Shown piece by piece: positions 34,040-43,979 of a stretch of 64,000 nucleotides of DNA. The position numbers and the translations under genes are program-made. Below the pieces are notes generated by a model. It was not told the origin of the DNA and did not search any database. It was given only the letters and a program-made list of their open reading frames with translations. Each line of letters opens with the position of its first letter. Positions within the stretch are counted from its first letter, which is position 1. This DNA is from Galeruca laticollis (taxonomy: Eukaryota; Arthropoda; Insecta; Coleoptera; Chrysomelidae), in contig OY998181.1 of assembly GCA_963921935.1 (NCBI GenBank), positions 114,844,957-114,908,956 of the forward strand. Reading direction: 5' to 3'.

Positions 34040-34529
34040 TGATTATTTTTTGACGTTTCTTAAAACCAATGAAATGCTTCTTTAATTGTCACAAGGGTAA
34101 GTTTCAACCAATTATGTCATTATTATAGTGGGAATAAATCTCCTGTGATTATTCTCGGGAATAATCACTGTGGCTTTTATTTGCCTAGCAAGTATCAGAT
34201 AGTTGTCAAAATAATTACCTAATTGTGTCAACGCGATATATAAAATGTGTGAAAATAACAAAAAGATTTTAGAAACTACTTCGAAAAATACTCTAATAAG
34301 TAATCAGTCTATATGGAGACAATTTATTAATCTTTTTTATTGTAAAAATTTGTGAATCAAAAAATAATGTAGTCAAATATAACTCGAGAGTTCCATAAAT
34401 TAGAAAATAATTCGACAGATTTTGTTCAAACTTGTTGCCATTTGGAAATTGCCTGGAACAAGTTTTCAAAAAATCTGTCAAATTATTTTCAATTTATTTT
34501 CACTCTCTTGTTATATTATTATTGAAAAT
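34040..34529 (+). mobile_element. Non-autonomous deletion derivative of the CryptonA element
   Basis: About 490 bp. The first part matches 31404-31690 including the ATG and KNTLIS codons. It then jumps at ACAATTTATTAATC to the 3' part matching 32895-33133. TTTATT sits at both deletion ends in the parent, which suggests microhomology. Coding capacity is lost (about 35 codons). Confidence 0.82.
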
Positions 34530-35044
34530 TAATTTGGCACAGAACCACTGTGAAGAAATGCATCGGGAATATAATCTGACAGAACAACAAGTGAGTTTAT
34601 TTGCATGTGTCTACTCACCGATCCCAAGTTAAGATAAGTGACCATTGATTAGTTTTTCGTATTTTATTTCATTCCTCCGGTAAAACTCAAATTTGCTTTA
34701 TCTCTGAATATATTTACAATGTTTCTAAATTCAAATTAGTTAAAAAACAAATTATTGTCCTTTTAAATTTCCCTTATAGATTGCTGGTGATTGCCGAAAA
34801 TTAATTTCAAAGAAATGATGAAAATAAAAATATTGTATTAAAAAATTACTTAAATACAGGTACTTTTGACTGTAGTTCTGATTGGAATTGCGAGTGCCTG
34901 TAGAACAGATGAACATTAGAATATGTAATTTGTGAATGTGGATATACGAGAAGACATAATTATATTTAATGTTAATAAAAGTAAAAATGGTTCGTCGAGG
35001 AAATTTGTAATGATGGATTCTTTGTGGAATAATATAGTGAAAAA
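34530..35044. other. Intergenic DNA
   Basis: No feature seen. Confidence 0.4.
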
Positions 35045-35144
35045 ATTAGTGTTTTAAATGAAACTCACGGTTTCTAGTTAATTCCACAATATAGTTATAT
35101 TGTGGAATTAACTAGAAACCGTGAGTTTCATTTGAAACACTAAT
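35045..35144. repeat. Near-perfect 49-bp palindrome
   Basis: Arms 35045-35093 and 35096-35144 around a 2-bp centre, with one mismatch; the inner 38 bp are perfect. Each arm is the terminal block of the Penelope family (TATATTGTGGAATTAACTAG and onward), so this is two Penelope ends head to head. Confidence 0.93.
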
Positions 35145-35720
35145 ATGAGTAGATTCCACCAAGTAAGGGTCGAGACAGTTAATTTCTTTAGTAAAAAAAT
35201 ATATATCATTCAGACCTTCGCCAAATATTGAGAAACTATTTATTAGAATAAGAAATTTAAAAGCTACACAACAAAATATGGGCCACAACACTATAAGTGG
35301 TGTTCCGATAACGGGAGCCAACTTTTTAAGACTAAAAAATATAAATACTTTTACTGGGAACACTTTAAGATTGACATCTGTCACTATATTATCAGAAGGT
35401 GGGGCCGATATTTTCTCTTTAAAACGGCATGGCGGGTGGAAGAGTTCTACAGTGGCCGAGGGTTACTGGTGTTACTGGACTTACGTTAAATATGACATGC
35501 ACTAACTGCACAATGTATAATAATTTTAAATAAGTACCTAAATAATTCTAGTTTATGTTTAGTATTAGTTTATTGTTTTATAGAGCAAAAATTAATTTGA
35601 AATGAACTTATAATGTCGGCCGAATTTTGGACGGGTGACCAGTCACTCCCATTTCACATGTCAGCTATGCACAAAAGACAACCTATAACACATTTATCCT
35701 ATACTCATATTGGCACTCAA
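35094..35720 (+). repeat. Composite block (Penelope end + Crypton end), copy 1
   Basis: Matches 36615-37345 at high identity from AGTTATATTGTGGAATT to CAAAAGACAACC. It lacks about 130 bp that copy 2 has after GGCCGAGGG. Confidence 0.88.
35200..35505 (+). pseudogene. Insect-type Crypton recombinase, C-terminal half, copy 3
   Basis: Frame from 35278 reads GHNTISGVPITGANFLRL, then GNTLRLTSVTILSEGGADI, KRHGGWKSSTVAEGY and a divergent end. In copy 1 the H-x-x-R box is GHCFRR; here it is GNTLRL, so His and Arg are both lost. The Tyr in AEGY is present, but the frame changes right after it because of a deletion. Confidence 0.75.
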
Positions 35721-36130
35721 AGCTCACATTCATAATTCTTTTACATTTATTAGTACATACTCGTACTTACACTTGCATTTACATTCATTTGCACTCACTC
35801 TTACTCACTCGTTGTTGCACGCACTCGCACTTGCTCTAGTCTCATGAACACACTCTCTTACTCGCACATACATTCTTAATATACATTGCACTCAATACAT
35901 TCTCAATGTATTCCCATTTTACTTACACTCTCACTTGAATTCATAGCCTCATTCCAATTCTACTCGTACTTGTAGTAGCACTCACTTACATTTGTAATTA
36001 GTAATTATAATTTCATACAAACTTGTGGAATATTAAACTTGAACTTACTCTTATACCCATACTCTTGCTTACAATTGAACACTTAGTGATAACCTCTCTT
36101 GCGTTGTACATGCATTACAGCCTCAATCTC
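35721..36130 (-). repeat. Left arm of a large inverted repeat, CT/CA-rich
   Basis: Low-complexity runs of ACTCACAC, CTTACACTC and similar. Its reverse complement resembles 39190-39450 (shared TACGAGTAC, GTATGGGTATAAGAGTA, GTGAGAGTGTAAGTAA). Confidence 0.65.
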
Positions 36131-36134
36131 TCGT

Positions 36135-36475
36135 ACCATACCAAAACACTGGGAAGTCCGAGGTTCCTGGACCGTTACTCGTAAAACAAACTGGTACCAC
36201 ACTTGTCGAACTAGAATCGACTTACACATTATCTTTCTTTTCTCCCATTGTCTCATAAAACACTGGGAAGTCTGAGGTTCCTGGACCGTTACTAGTAAAA
36301 CAAACTGGTACCACACTTGTCGAACTAGAATCGATTTACAAATTCTCTTTCGTTTCTCTCATTATCTCATTAAACACTGGGATGTCCGAGGTTCCTGGAC
36401 CTTTACTCGTAAAACAAACTGGTACCACACTTGTCGAACTAGAATCGACTTAAACATTCTCGTTCTTTTACATCA
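36135..36475 (-). repeat. Tandem repeat, 114-bp unit, three copies
   Basis: ACACTGGGAAGTCCGAGGTT recurs with GGGA at 36151, 36265 and 36379. Each unit holds GGTTCCTGGACCGTTACTCG and ACAAACTGGTACCAC, the reverse complement of the 46-bp unit at 38955-39184. Confidence 0.92.
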
Positions 36476-36509
36476 TTTACATATACTTCAATGTGAACAC
36501 CTGAATAAA

Positions 36510-36608
36510 CGTATTATTATCTTATAGTTTACAACTCTAGTCCATTTCTAGAGTATATTGCTTACATTATTATCGTTTACAACTCTAGTCCATTTCTAGA
36601 GTATATTG
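36510..36608 (+). repeat. Two-copy direct repeat with an inner palindrome
   Basis: GTTTACAACTCTAGTCCATT then TCTAGAGTATATTGCTTA occurs twice about 53 bp apart. CTCTAG...CTAGAG pairs within each copy. Confidence 0.85.
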
Positions 36609-36614
36609 CTTATA

Positions 36615-37345
36615 TATAGTTATATTGTGGAATTAACTAGAAACCGTGAGTTTCATTTGAAACACTAATATGAGTAGATTCCACCAAGTAAGGGTCGGGA
36701 CAGTTAATTTCTTTAGTAAGAAAATATATATCATTCAGACCTACGCCAAATATTGAGAAACTATTTATTAGAATAAGAAATTTAAAAGCTACACAACAAA
36801 ATATGGGCCACAACACTATAAGTGGTGTTCCGATAACGGGAGCCAACTTTTTAAGACTGAAAAATATAAATACTTTCACTGGGCACACTTTAAGATTGAC
36901 ATCTGTCACTATATTATCAGAAAGTGGGGCCGATATTTTCTCTTTAAAACGGCATGGCGGGTGGAAAAGTTCTACAATGGCCGAGGGTAATATAGAAGAA
37001 TCCATTGAGGACAAAAAACGCATAGCAAGAATTGTGCAAAGAATACCAACAGATCTCAACTGTCTACTTCAAACTCAGATAATGAATGAATTTGAAAATC
37101 GTACAATTAATATTACCCCGTCCGGTGTTACTGGACTTACGTACATGCAATAACTGCACAATGTATAATAATTTTAAATGAGTACCTAAATAATTCTAGT
37201 TTATGTGTTTAGTATTAGTTTACTGTTTTATAAAGCAAAAATTAATTTGGAATGAACTTATAATGTCGGCCGAATTTTGGACGGGTGACCGTCACTCCCA
37301 TTTCACATGTCAGCTATGCACAAAAGACAACCGATAACATATTTA
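36615..37345 (+). repeat. Composite block (Penelope end + Crypton end), copy 2
   Basis: Longer duplicate of 35094-35720, ending in the same GTCGGCCGAATTTTGGACGG segment. Confidence 0.88.
36715..37153 (+). pseudogene. Insect-type Crypton recombinase, C-terminal half, copy 4
   Basis: The open frame from 36803 has GHNTISGVPITGANFLRL, GHTLRLTSVTILSESGADI, KRHGGWKSSTMAEGNIEES and a complete C-terminal tail ending TGLTYMQ with a stop. The catalytic His (GHT) is kept, the Arg of H-x-x-R is Leu, and the catalytic Tyr is Asn (AEGN for AEGY). The enzyme is dead, yet the 116-codon frame is still open. Compare AEGYVETS in copy 1. Confidence 0.78.
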
Positions 37346-38197
37346 TCCAATAATGTTTGTTTTGATTTGATAATAAATATTGTTTTGTGAAAATCGCTAT
37401 GAAAACTGTATGGATAAGTCAATTGTTTTTCATTTTTAAATAGGTAGGTGGATATGACCATTAAAAATAGGTAAGGAAAAATATTTTTTCATTTTGTATT
37501 TGTATTATTTAAACTCACATTCTGTCAGATTGATTGAGATTTAGTTCTAATCAAGTAGGCTTTGTATTTTTCTACCTTGGTTAATAATGAACAACTTTTC
37601 TACCTCAACAAAAGCCAATAAAGTTAGGTTTAGAGGCTAGTAGTGAAAAAAAGTTTTTAATAGCAAGTAATAAAGAGCAATTGAATAGATGAGGCTTTAC
37701 TTGATGAATATCCATACTGTATGATGAAATAAAACAATATAATTTGTTTAAAACTTCATTTTTATCTGAACTAATGTTCGATTTAAACTGGTTGACGCTT
37801 TTCACTAACACAGTAGCTTTGTCAAAACGAATTCGTTGAACAATTTTCTAAATTTTGTGTAATAACTGTCGATGTTTTGGGCCAGTGGAATGCATTTAAT
37901 ACGCAAATGTAATTTTAATCCATAATAACACAACTATTAAAGGATGAATTAATAAGAAATTGTGGTTCTGAAAACGTAATGTTTCGCGTTTTCGTTGTAT
38001 TTTGGCGATTTCGTAAGATGCGGGAAGGTTGTTCATTTTTATTGACTACGAAAGACCAACCACCATCGTGGTAAAATGTGTTGTAACTTAGATGAGTTAT
38101 AAAGATGAATAAAATGAATTTGGTTGCACTTTCACTGTTGTATATTTAAAATATATTGTACATATTGTTGATTTTGCTGAACAATTAATATTATCAC
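37346..38197. other. Intergenic DNA between the arms of the inverted repeat
   Basis: No gene or repeat unit recognised. Confidence 0.4.
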
Positions 38198-38484
38198 TGA
38201 GTGTTGGCTGTATGAGAATTATTTATCACATTATCTGATATTAAGAAATTATTGTTACAGTTTTATGCCAGTAATGCCGACGAATTAATATGAATTGAGT
38301 ACCATTTTGTATGCTGAACGAATGAGGAGTCAAGGGAAGTATTTATGTGTTGTTCAGAGTGGGTGCGAGTAAGGGAAATCATGTGGAAAATTGACCAATG
38401 GTTGATGAAAGTTTAAACTTTAACCATCATAAACGGCGGATGAGTTGAGTGTTGCAGGTGTCATTTTTTGTCATTCTGTCAAAT
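38198..38484 (+). repeat. Long direct repeat, copy 1
   Basis: About 285 bp from TGAGTGTTGGCTG to TTGTCATTCTGT. Matches 39442-39728 closely, with a short deletion and a short insertion in between. Confidence 0.9.
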
Positions 38485-38720
38485 CCTCTAGAAATATGCT
38501 GGAGTGTAAGAATAAATGAATGTGTAAGTCCCCTTGAAATATGCTAGAGTGTAAGATTAAGTGAATATGTAAGTCCTCTAGAAATATGCTAGAGTGTAAG
38601 AGTAAATGAATGTAATATTGAGTACTCTAGTTGTATGCTAGAATCTCGGTTTAAGAATAAGTGAATCAGTGCGTACTCTAATTGTATGCAAGAATCTCGG
38701 TTTGTAAGAAGGTATGAGAA
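38485..38720 (+). repeat. Minisatellite, 45-bp unit
   Basis: CCTCTAGAAATATGCTAGAG units; the GAAAT phrase falls at 38491, 38536 and 38581 (45-bp steps), followed by two more diverged units (TCTAGTTGTATGCTAGAATC) at steps of about 59 and 51. Confidence 0.88.
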
Positions 38721-38954
38721 AGAGAGAAAGATTATTTGATGGTAAGAGAGGAAGTGACAGTGAGAATGAATGATAATTTGTAGAGTTAAGATTTGAAGTT
38801 TAAGTGTTGTAAATGAGTAAGAGCTGTTTTTATTTTGTGATCGAAAGAGATTAAAGAATGAGAGAACAGAAAGTGCCAAACAGCCGTTTTGTTTGTGAGA
38901 GATAAGTAAATAGACTGAAAGAGAGATGAGTAGGTCGATTCTAGATCAACAAGT
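38721..38954. other. AG-rich spacer between minisatellites
   Basis: Purine-rich (GAGAAAGAGAGAAAG). The antisense frame here is low-complexity and not a gene. Confidence 0.5.
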
Positions 38955-39184
38955 GTGGTACCAGTTTGCTTTGCGAGTAACGGTCCAGGAACCTGAGGGT
39001 GTCGTACCAGTTTGTTTAACGAGTAACGGTCCAGGAACCTCGGAGTGTGGTACCAGTTTGTTTTGCGAGTAACGGTCCAGGAACCTCAGAGTGTGGTAAC
39101 AGTTTGTTTAAGGAGTAATGACCCAGGAGCCTCCGAATGTGGTACCAGTTTGTTTAACGAGTAACGACCCAGGAACCTCGGAAC
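38955..39184 (+). repeat. Minisatellite, exact 46-bp unit, five copies
   Basis: GTGGTACCAGTTTGTTTAAC then GAGTAACGGTCCAGGAACCT; unit starts at 38955, 39001, 39047, 39093 and 39139. Step is 46 bp each time. The unit is the reverse complement of the core of the 114-bp repeat at 36135-36475. Confidence 0.95.
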
Positions 39185-39441
39185 TTTTCACTGTTGTGAG
39201 TAAGGTACGAGTACGATTGAGATTGTAATGCATGTATACTGCAATAGAGGGTGTCCGTAAGTTTTCAAGTGCAAGCAAGAGTATGGGTATAAGAGTACGT
39301 TCACGTTTAATAATTCACAAGTTTGAGTGAGATTATAACTACAAGTAGAAGTAAGCGCTACTACGAGTGTGAATAGAATTGGAGTGAGTTTGTGAATTCA
39401 AGTGAGAGTGTAAGTAAGAATGTGAATTCATTGTGAATGTA
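39185..39441 (+). repeat. Right arm of the large inverted repeat, GT/GA-rich
   Basis: Inverted partner of roughly 35870-36130. Confidence 0.65.
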
Positions 39442-39728
39442 TTGAGTGTTGGCTGAATGAGTATTATTTATCACATTATCTGATATTAAGAAATGCCGGT
39501 AATGCCGACGAATTATTATAACTTTAGTACCATTTTGTATTATGAACGGATGAGAAGTCAAGGAAAGTCGGGTAGAATTCGTATTTATGTGTTGTTCAGA
39601 GTGGGTGAGAGTAATAGAAATCATGTGGGAAATTGACCAATGGGTAATGAAAGTTTAAACTTTAATCGTCATAACCGGCGGGTGAGTTAAGTGTTGCAGG
39701 TGTCGTTTTTTGTTATTCTGTTATTTTC
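39442..39728 (+). repeat. Long direct repeat, copy 2
   Basis: Partner of 38198-38484, offset about 1244 bp. Shares ATTATTTATCACATTATCTG and TTATGTGTTGTTCAGAGTGG. Confidence 0.9.
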
Positions 39729-40419
39729 GTTATAGATAAGGAGAGCTTTGAAGATAGTTTTTGCGTGAAGCGATAAGAATGAAATTAAGATTTGGGGTCT
39801 TTCAAGTGTTGAAAAGATATTATGAAATAATTTTAAGGCAGAAATTATGTGGGTTTTTATGTGAGACGAACGTTAAACATGGATATATGCGTAGTTGAGG
39901 AAATATTGAGTAGATAAGAAGAAATATATTTTTTATTCATGATGTATATGGAGGTGTAACTTTTGTTACACGGGGTGAAGGAAAGTAATGGTTAGAGGAA
40001 GAATTTGACGGCGAATTCAAATTAATTCGTACTTATTGTGAATATACTAATGACTTCATAGGTTCCCAAAAAGAAAAATCTAGGGTAGGGAAGGGCAGTC
40101 CACAGTGAGACAAAAATTCATTTTAAATGTTTACATTAATTGTGTGAACAAAATAAACAGTATACCAATATGCTTTAATAAGCATCTTTTGCATCTAAAA
40201 TTGCATTAGTTTAGCTTAGATTTTTTTTGAAATGGTCGAAATATTGTTTTAAAAAATGTCGAAAATGTTTCACTGTGTACCATCAGTCGTGCATAATGAG
40301 ACACCGGTTTTTTCTCATGTTAGACTTTACTAAAAACATATTAATTTCTGTACATTGACTCTAAATTATTTTAAAAAGCACTTCGAGAACATTCAATTCA
40401 ATTTTCAAAAGAAATTGGA
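39729..40419. other. Intergenic DNA
   Basis: A small hairpin GTGTAACTTTTGTTACAC lies near 39955. No gene. Confidence 0.4.
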
Positions 40420-40424
40420 AAGCA

Positions 40425-41190
40425 TATATATCTGCTGAAACGTTTAGTTTTCATTGCAATTGATGGCGATAAAAGCATAACGATATCAGACTGGTTCACA
40501 CAAGCTAAATCGGGTATATCTGGAAATATAAATCCATTAGTTTTCAGGCCCTTCCTAAGGTAGGACACTTCATAATCGTTTGCTGCGTCCTTCCCTTTTA
40601 TTATATTTGCTACAAAAATGACATCGTTCGGGAACCGAACAAGAACATAGTTGTCAACGATAGGTTCCCGTTCTAATTCTTGACACTCTGTAACCGATTC
40701 TTCTTCATCTGATGATTGATCATCATAAATTATCTGAAAGTATAATTTCTATAAAAAAAAATTCATAGAGATATTACCATTGTTTACCTGAGAATCATCT
40801 CCAATGTCTGATGTATTGTCACTATCTTGAGTCCTCGAATTTTTCGTAGTCTTATCAAATAAATCCTTAGTAAAACGTTTTATTTCTTCGCTTTTTTTGC
40901 ATTTTCCACTGGTTTTCCAATTTCTTCTTTGTTTTTGCAGCGGCGTATCCGTCAACACTGTGCTCCTTCCACGTTGACGCCCAGATGATTTTTTCTTTCG
41001 TGGTAAAGCTTTAAGAAATCCACGAAATATTTTCGGGGAAATGAATTCTGTTTCCTTTTCTTGATTCCGGTTGTTGACAACTACTTCAGGTTCTTCATTT
41101 TCATTATTTTCCGGTTCAGTAGATCTTTCTTCAACGGAAGTAGAGGCCTCAAGATGTTTTAGAGGTCTATCAGTTACTGAGGAAGTAAAA
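40425..41190 (-). pseudogene. pogo/Tigger-like (DDE_1) transposase, C-terminal extension
   Basis: Minus strand from 41190 reads FISPKIFRGFLKALPRKKK, then RGRSTVLTDTPLQKQRR, an acidic stretch ending SDIGDDSQ, a GT-AG intron of about 50 bp (about 40738-40788), then DDQSSDEEESVTE, NYVLVRFPNDVIFVANII and YEVSYLRK with a stop. The order 'P-K-A-x-x-R-K ... LTDTP ... VLVRF ... YEVSYL' matches the C-terminal tail of insect pogo-type transposases as I remember them. The CENP-B-like HTH and DDE core are absent; a Penelope fragment cuts the gene at about 41200. Confidence 0.5.
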
Positions 41191-41199
41191 AATCAGCAT

Positions 41200-41830
41200 C
41201 TGTAAATACATCCTTGACACCAATCATTCATTGACACCTAACACAGAACTAGAAGTGCTGCATATTTGTGAAAAGAAACAAGAACTGGATTTCCTTGAAG
41301 AACTGGAAATTAGAAGACATTTAAGAAACCCACAATATGAAGTTGTGAATGAACAGTTAAATCTAGGGAATTCTCCACTAATAAACTGTCTTCTTAAGTG
41401 ATAATTGTAAAGATCAGCAGATATAGTTTTCCTGGTTTTCTATATCATTGCACAGTTATACTGATCTTAATTGGAAAAATGATATCCAGGATATCACCAT
41501 AGGGCTAATAATATCTAAGCTTCAATATTTGTAATATCACATCTTCTTCTTTTTTCTATAAACATATATTAAGCCAATCACAAGTTAGGTTACTTCTTGG
41601 TCTAGCCAAAAATATAACTACTAAACATCAGGTAGGCATAAAATGAAATGTAACTTCTGTCATTCTGACGATGATATTGATTTATCGAAACAATTGTCAA
41701 TTTTTTAGAATTTTCAATAACTTGTATTATATTGTGGAATTAACTAGAGACCTTTAGTTTCATTTAAAAACACTAATATGAGCATATTCCACGGAGTAAG
41801 GGTCGAGACAGTCAATTTCATATTTGAAGG
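41200..41830 (+). mobile_element. Penelope-like element, copy C, 3' fragment
   Basis: Begins within the GIY-YIG domain (NHSLTPNTELEVLHIC) and continues through the last codons NSPLINCLLK and the full 3' tail to GAGACAGTCAATTTC. It has fewer stops than copy B over the shared part. A 5' truncation of this kind is normal for target-primed elements. Confidence 0.85.
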
Positions 41831-43975
41831 TGTCACGACCTTTGATAGATCTCTTCTAGTAATTACTAATAGACTGTCAACTCTACAACGATATCAGACA
41901 GAGAAGTAACATGAAGCTTTACTAAAAGAAATGCTAAATTCCCTCATTGAACTAATTCAAATCTAATTTCTTAAAGACCTTAACATATTTTCTAAATTAT
42001 GATAACAAGTACTGTATTGTGTCAATGGCCATAGCTGTCGAGGCACTTAAATTTGAATTAAAAAATATTGGTGGGCCGATTTTTTTCTGAATATCCATGA
42101 AATGTCGAACAAAGATTAATAAAATTTGCGGTGGCGGTAACCGATTATGGCCATTTAATAATATATAATTTATTTAAACATTATTTCGGCTGAATAAATC
42201 CACATCAACCAAGCTCAGCTTATCCGTCCAAGTGTAAACTTCTCATTTTAATTAAAAATTTCAAAGACGCGATCATGGAGCTTTCAGGGTGGATGGCTCT
42301 TGGGGTATATGATAAAGTCCGAGGAGAATCTGATGTCTGCGGAGATGTAGATAGAGATTTGAAACAACTAGACAACTTAAGTCCGGCAGAATAATTGAAA
42401 AAGTGACAGAGAAAGTGAAACATGGTCGAGCTACAGAATAATAAACAGGAATAGAAAAATTATATGGCGATATGTGAGAGTTCGGACTAGTAATGATATT
42501 GCGAGTGAAGCCAGAGGGAAAAGTATCATGAAGAATGTTATTAAAAGAATGGTTATCGGAGTATTAAACATAAACAAATAATTGTACAGTTCTTGCGACT
42601 CAACAATAACAATGAACATGTTATGCCATCGCTAGTTGCACTACATTTACCTCGATTTTTAAAAATATAAAAAGAAGCTTCTGACTGACAAGTCATAGAA
42701 CGAAATGCTATATTTGATTCTATCCAGCATAGATTTTTTCATAATATCAATTTCATACAACTTTACTGTTCTCATTAGTGCTTTTTTGATCCAATTACTT
42801 AAAGCTATTTTTTCTTAAAACGAATAGTTTTCGGAACAGTTAATAATTTTGTTTATGGCATACCGTAAAATCTGGAAGCATATTCATGAGACTTCTGTTT
42901 ATATTAGCTACATTCCGGTAAGTGCGCTTGGCTGGGATAAATATTGACTTAACCATATATTTCTACTATTGAATATGAGATGAATTATTATTAGAATATC
43001 TTGCACAATAGATATTCTTGCAAGAATGGATGTGTTTCTAGCCTGAATTATTATGCTAATGAAGTTGGTGCCTTACGCTCACTTTAAAATAGTATTCAAA
43101 TTATAGCGAATAATTGATGCACGGTGTTATTAGACATGTATGAAAGTTTTCTTGATGTGATCAAAGTTGTAAGTAGGTGCTGCTTATTTCATGAATATTG
43201 GACTTGCTTACGTAATGAATTAATTATCAGTGTTTGTGATGGTAACAGTGGTAGTAGGGGCAAAAATTTTTAGTATATATTTACAAATACCTACACAACA
43301 TTGAGTCATATAAGAATGATCGGGAACAAATCACATCTTATTCTTGAAGTAGTTAATCAAAATTGTATTATTAAACGTGTACAGAAATCTAATGGCATTG
43401 TCATCGACTCAATTAAAAAGCACATCAATTTAAGAATTTGGTGGCAGCATGCGAGCATTGGAAGGATTGTGATTATAAAAACGATGGAAGTCCTGTCAAG
43501 CCAACGGCAGGAGTAGATTGTTTACGGGGTAACATTGCACTGCAACCTTAAGGTTAATTATGACCCCTCTGTCAGACCTGTTTTCGCTACTTTTACAGTT
43601 CAAGAGTTCTAATTGCGTTTGCTTGCAATGGCGAGGCATTCTAGAACTATACTTCATTTCAAAGTAGTTGATAACACATATCGCCTTTAATAAACGGAAA
43701 ACGGAGATCGGGTGTTTCAAAAAATGTTATCTCTCATTTATGTTTTACAATGTATCTAGACTAAGAAGGAAGAAATTGTGACCAGGCCACCCGGTAATCG
43801 GTCAAATAACAATAGGTAATAAAATGCAAATGAAAGCATACGCATGTAACCAAACGGTTCATAGCCGTAGAAGAGAATTATATATGATTTTTGCTTAACG
43901 TTTATTATAATTTTTGTAAAAAATATAACAAATAATTGCAGGTGAACATAACTTTAACTATAATATATACAGCAT
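41831..43975. other. Intergenic DNA
   Basis: Short frames (42220-42423, 43301-43516, 43496-43720) have no family motif. Part of 43700-43975 may be 3' sequence of the Sailor copy to its right. I see no TIR. Confidence 0.4.
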
Positions 43976-43979
43976 TATT

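Noticed and set aside
35045..35190. Possible hammerhead ribozyme in the Penelope terminal block, as reported for some Penelope elements
   Set aside because: The block has CTAATATGAG and GAAAC words, but I could not arrange a CTGATGA core with stems and GAAA in the right order on either strand.
36083..36316. 77-codon minus-strand frame made of VWYQFVLLVTVQEP repeats
   Set aside because: It is only translation of the 114-bp tandem repeat; no start context or family support.
38589..38879. 96-codon minus-strand frame rich in Leu, Ser and Tyr
   Set aside because: Falls in minisatellite and purine-rich spacer; composition explains the open frame.
39361..39624. 87-codon minus-strand frame
   Set aside because: Spans GT-rich repeat and the long direct repeat; no counterpart frame in the other repeat copy.
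35721..39728. CRISPR-like array, given the regular 46-bp repeats
   Set aside because: Units abut without unique spacers and the setting is a eukaryotic genome; this is a minisatellite.
40425..41190. Host chromatin gene, because of the charged and acidic C-terminal region
   Set aside because: The LTDTP and VLVRF...YEVSYL order fits pogo-type transposase tails better, though certainty is moderate.
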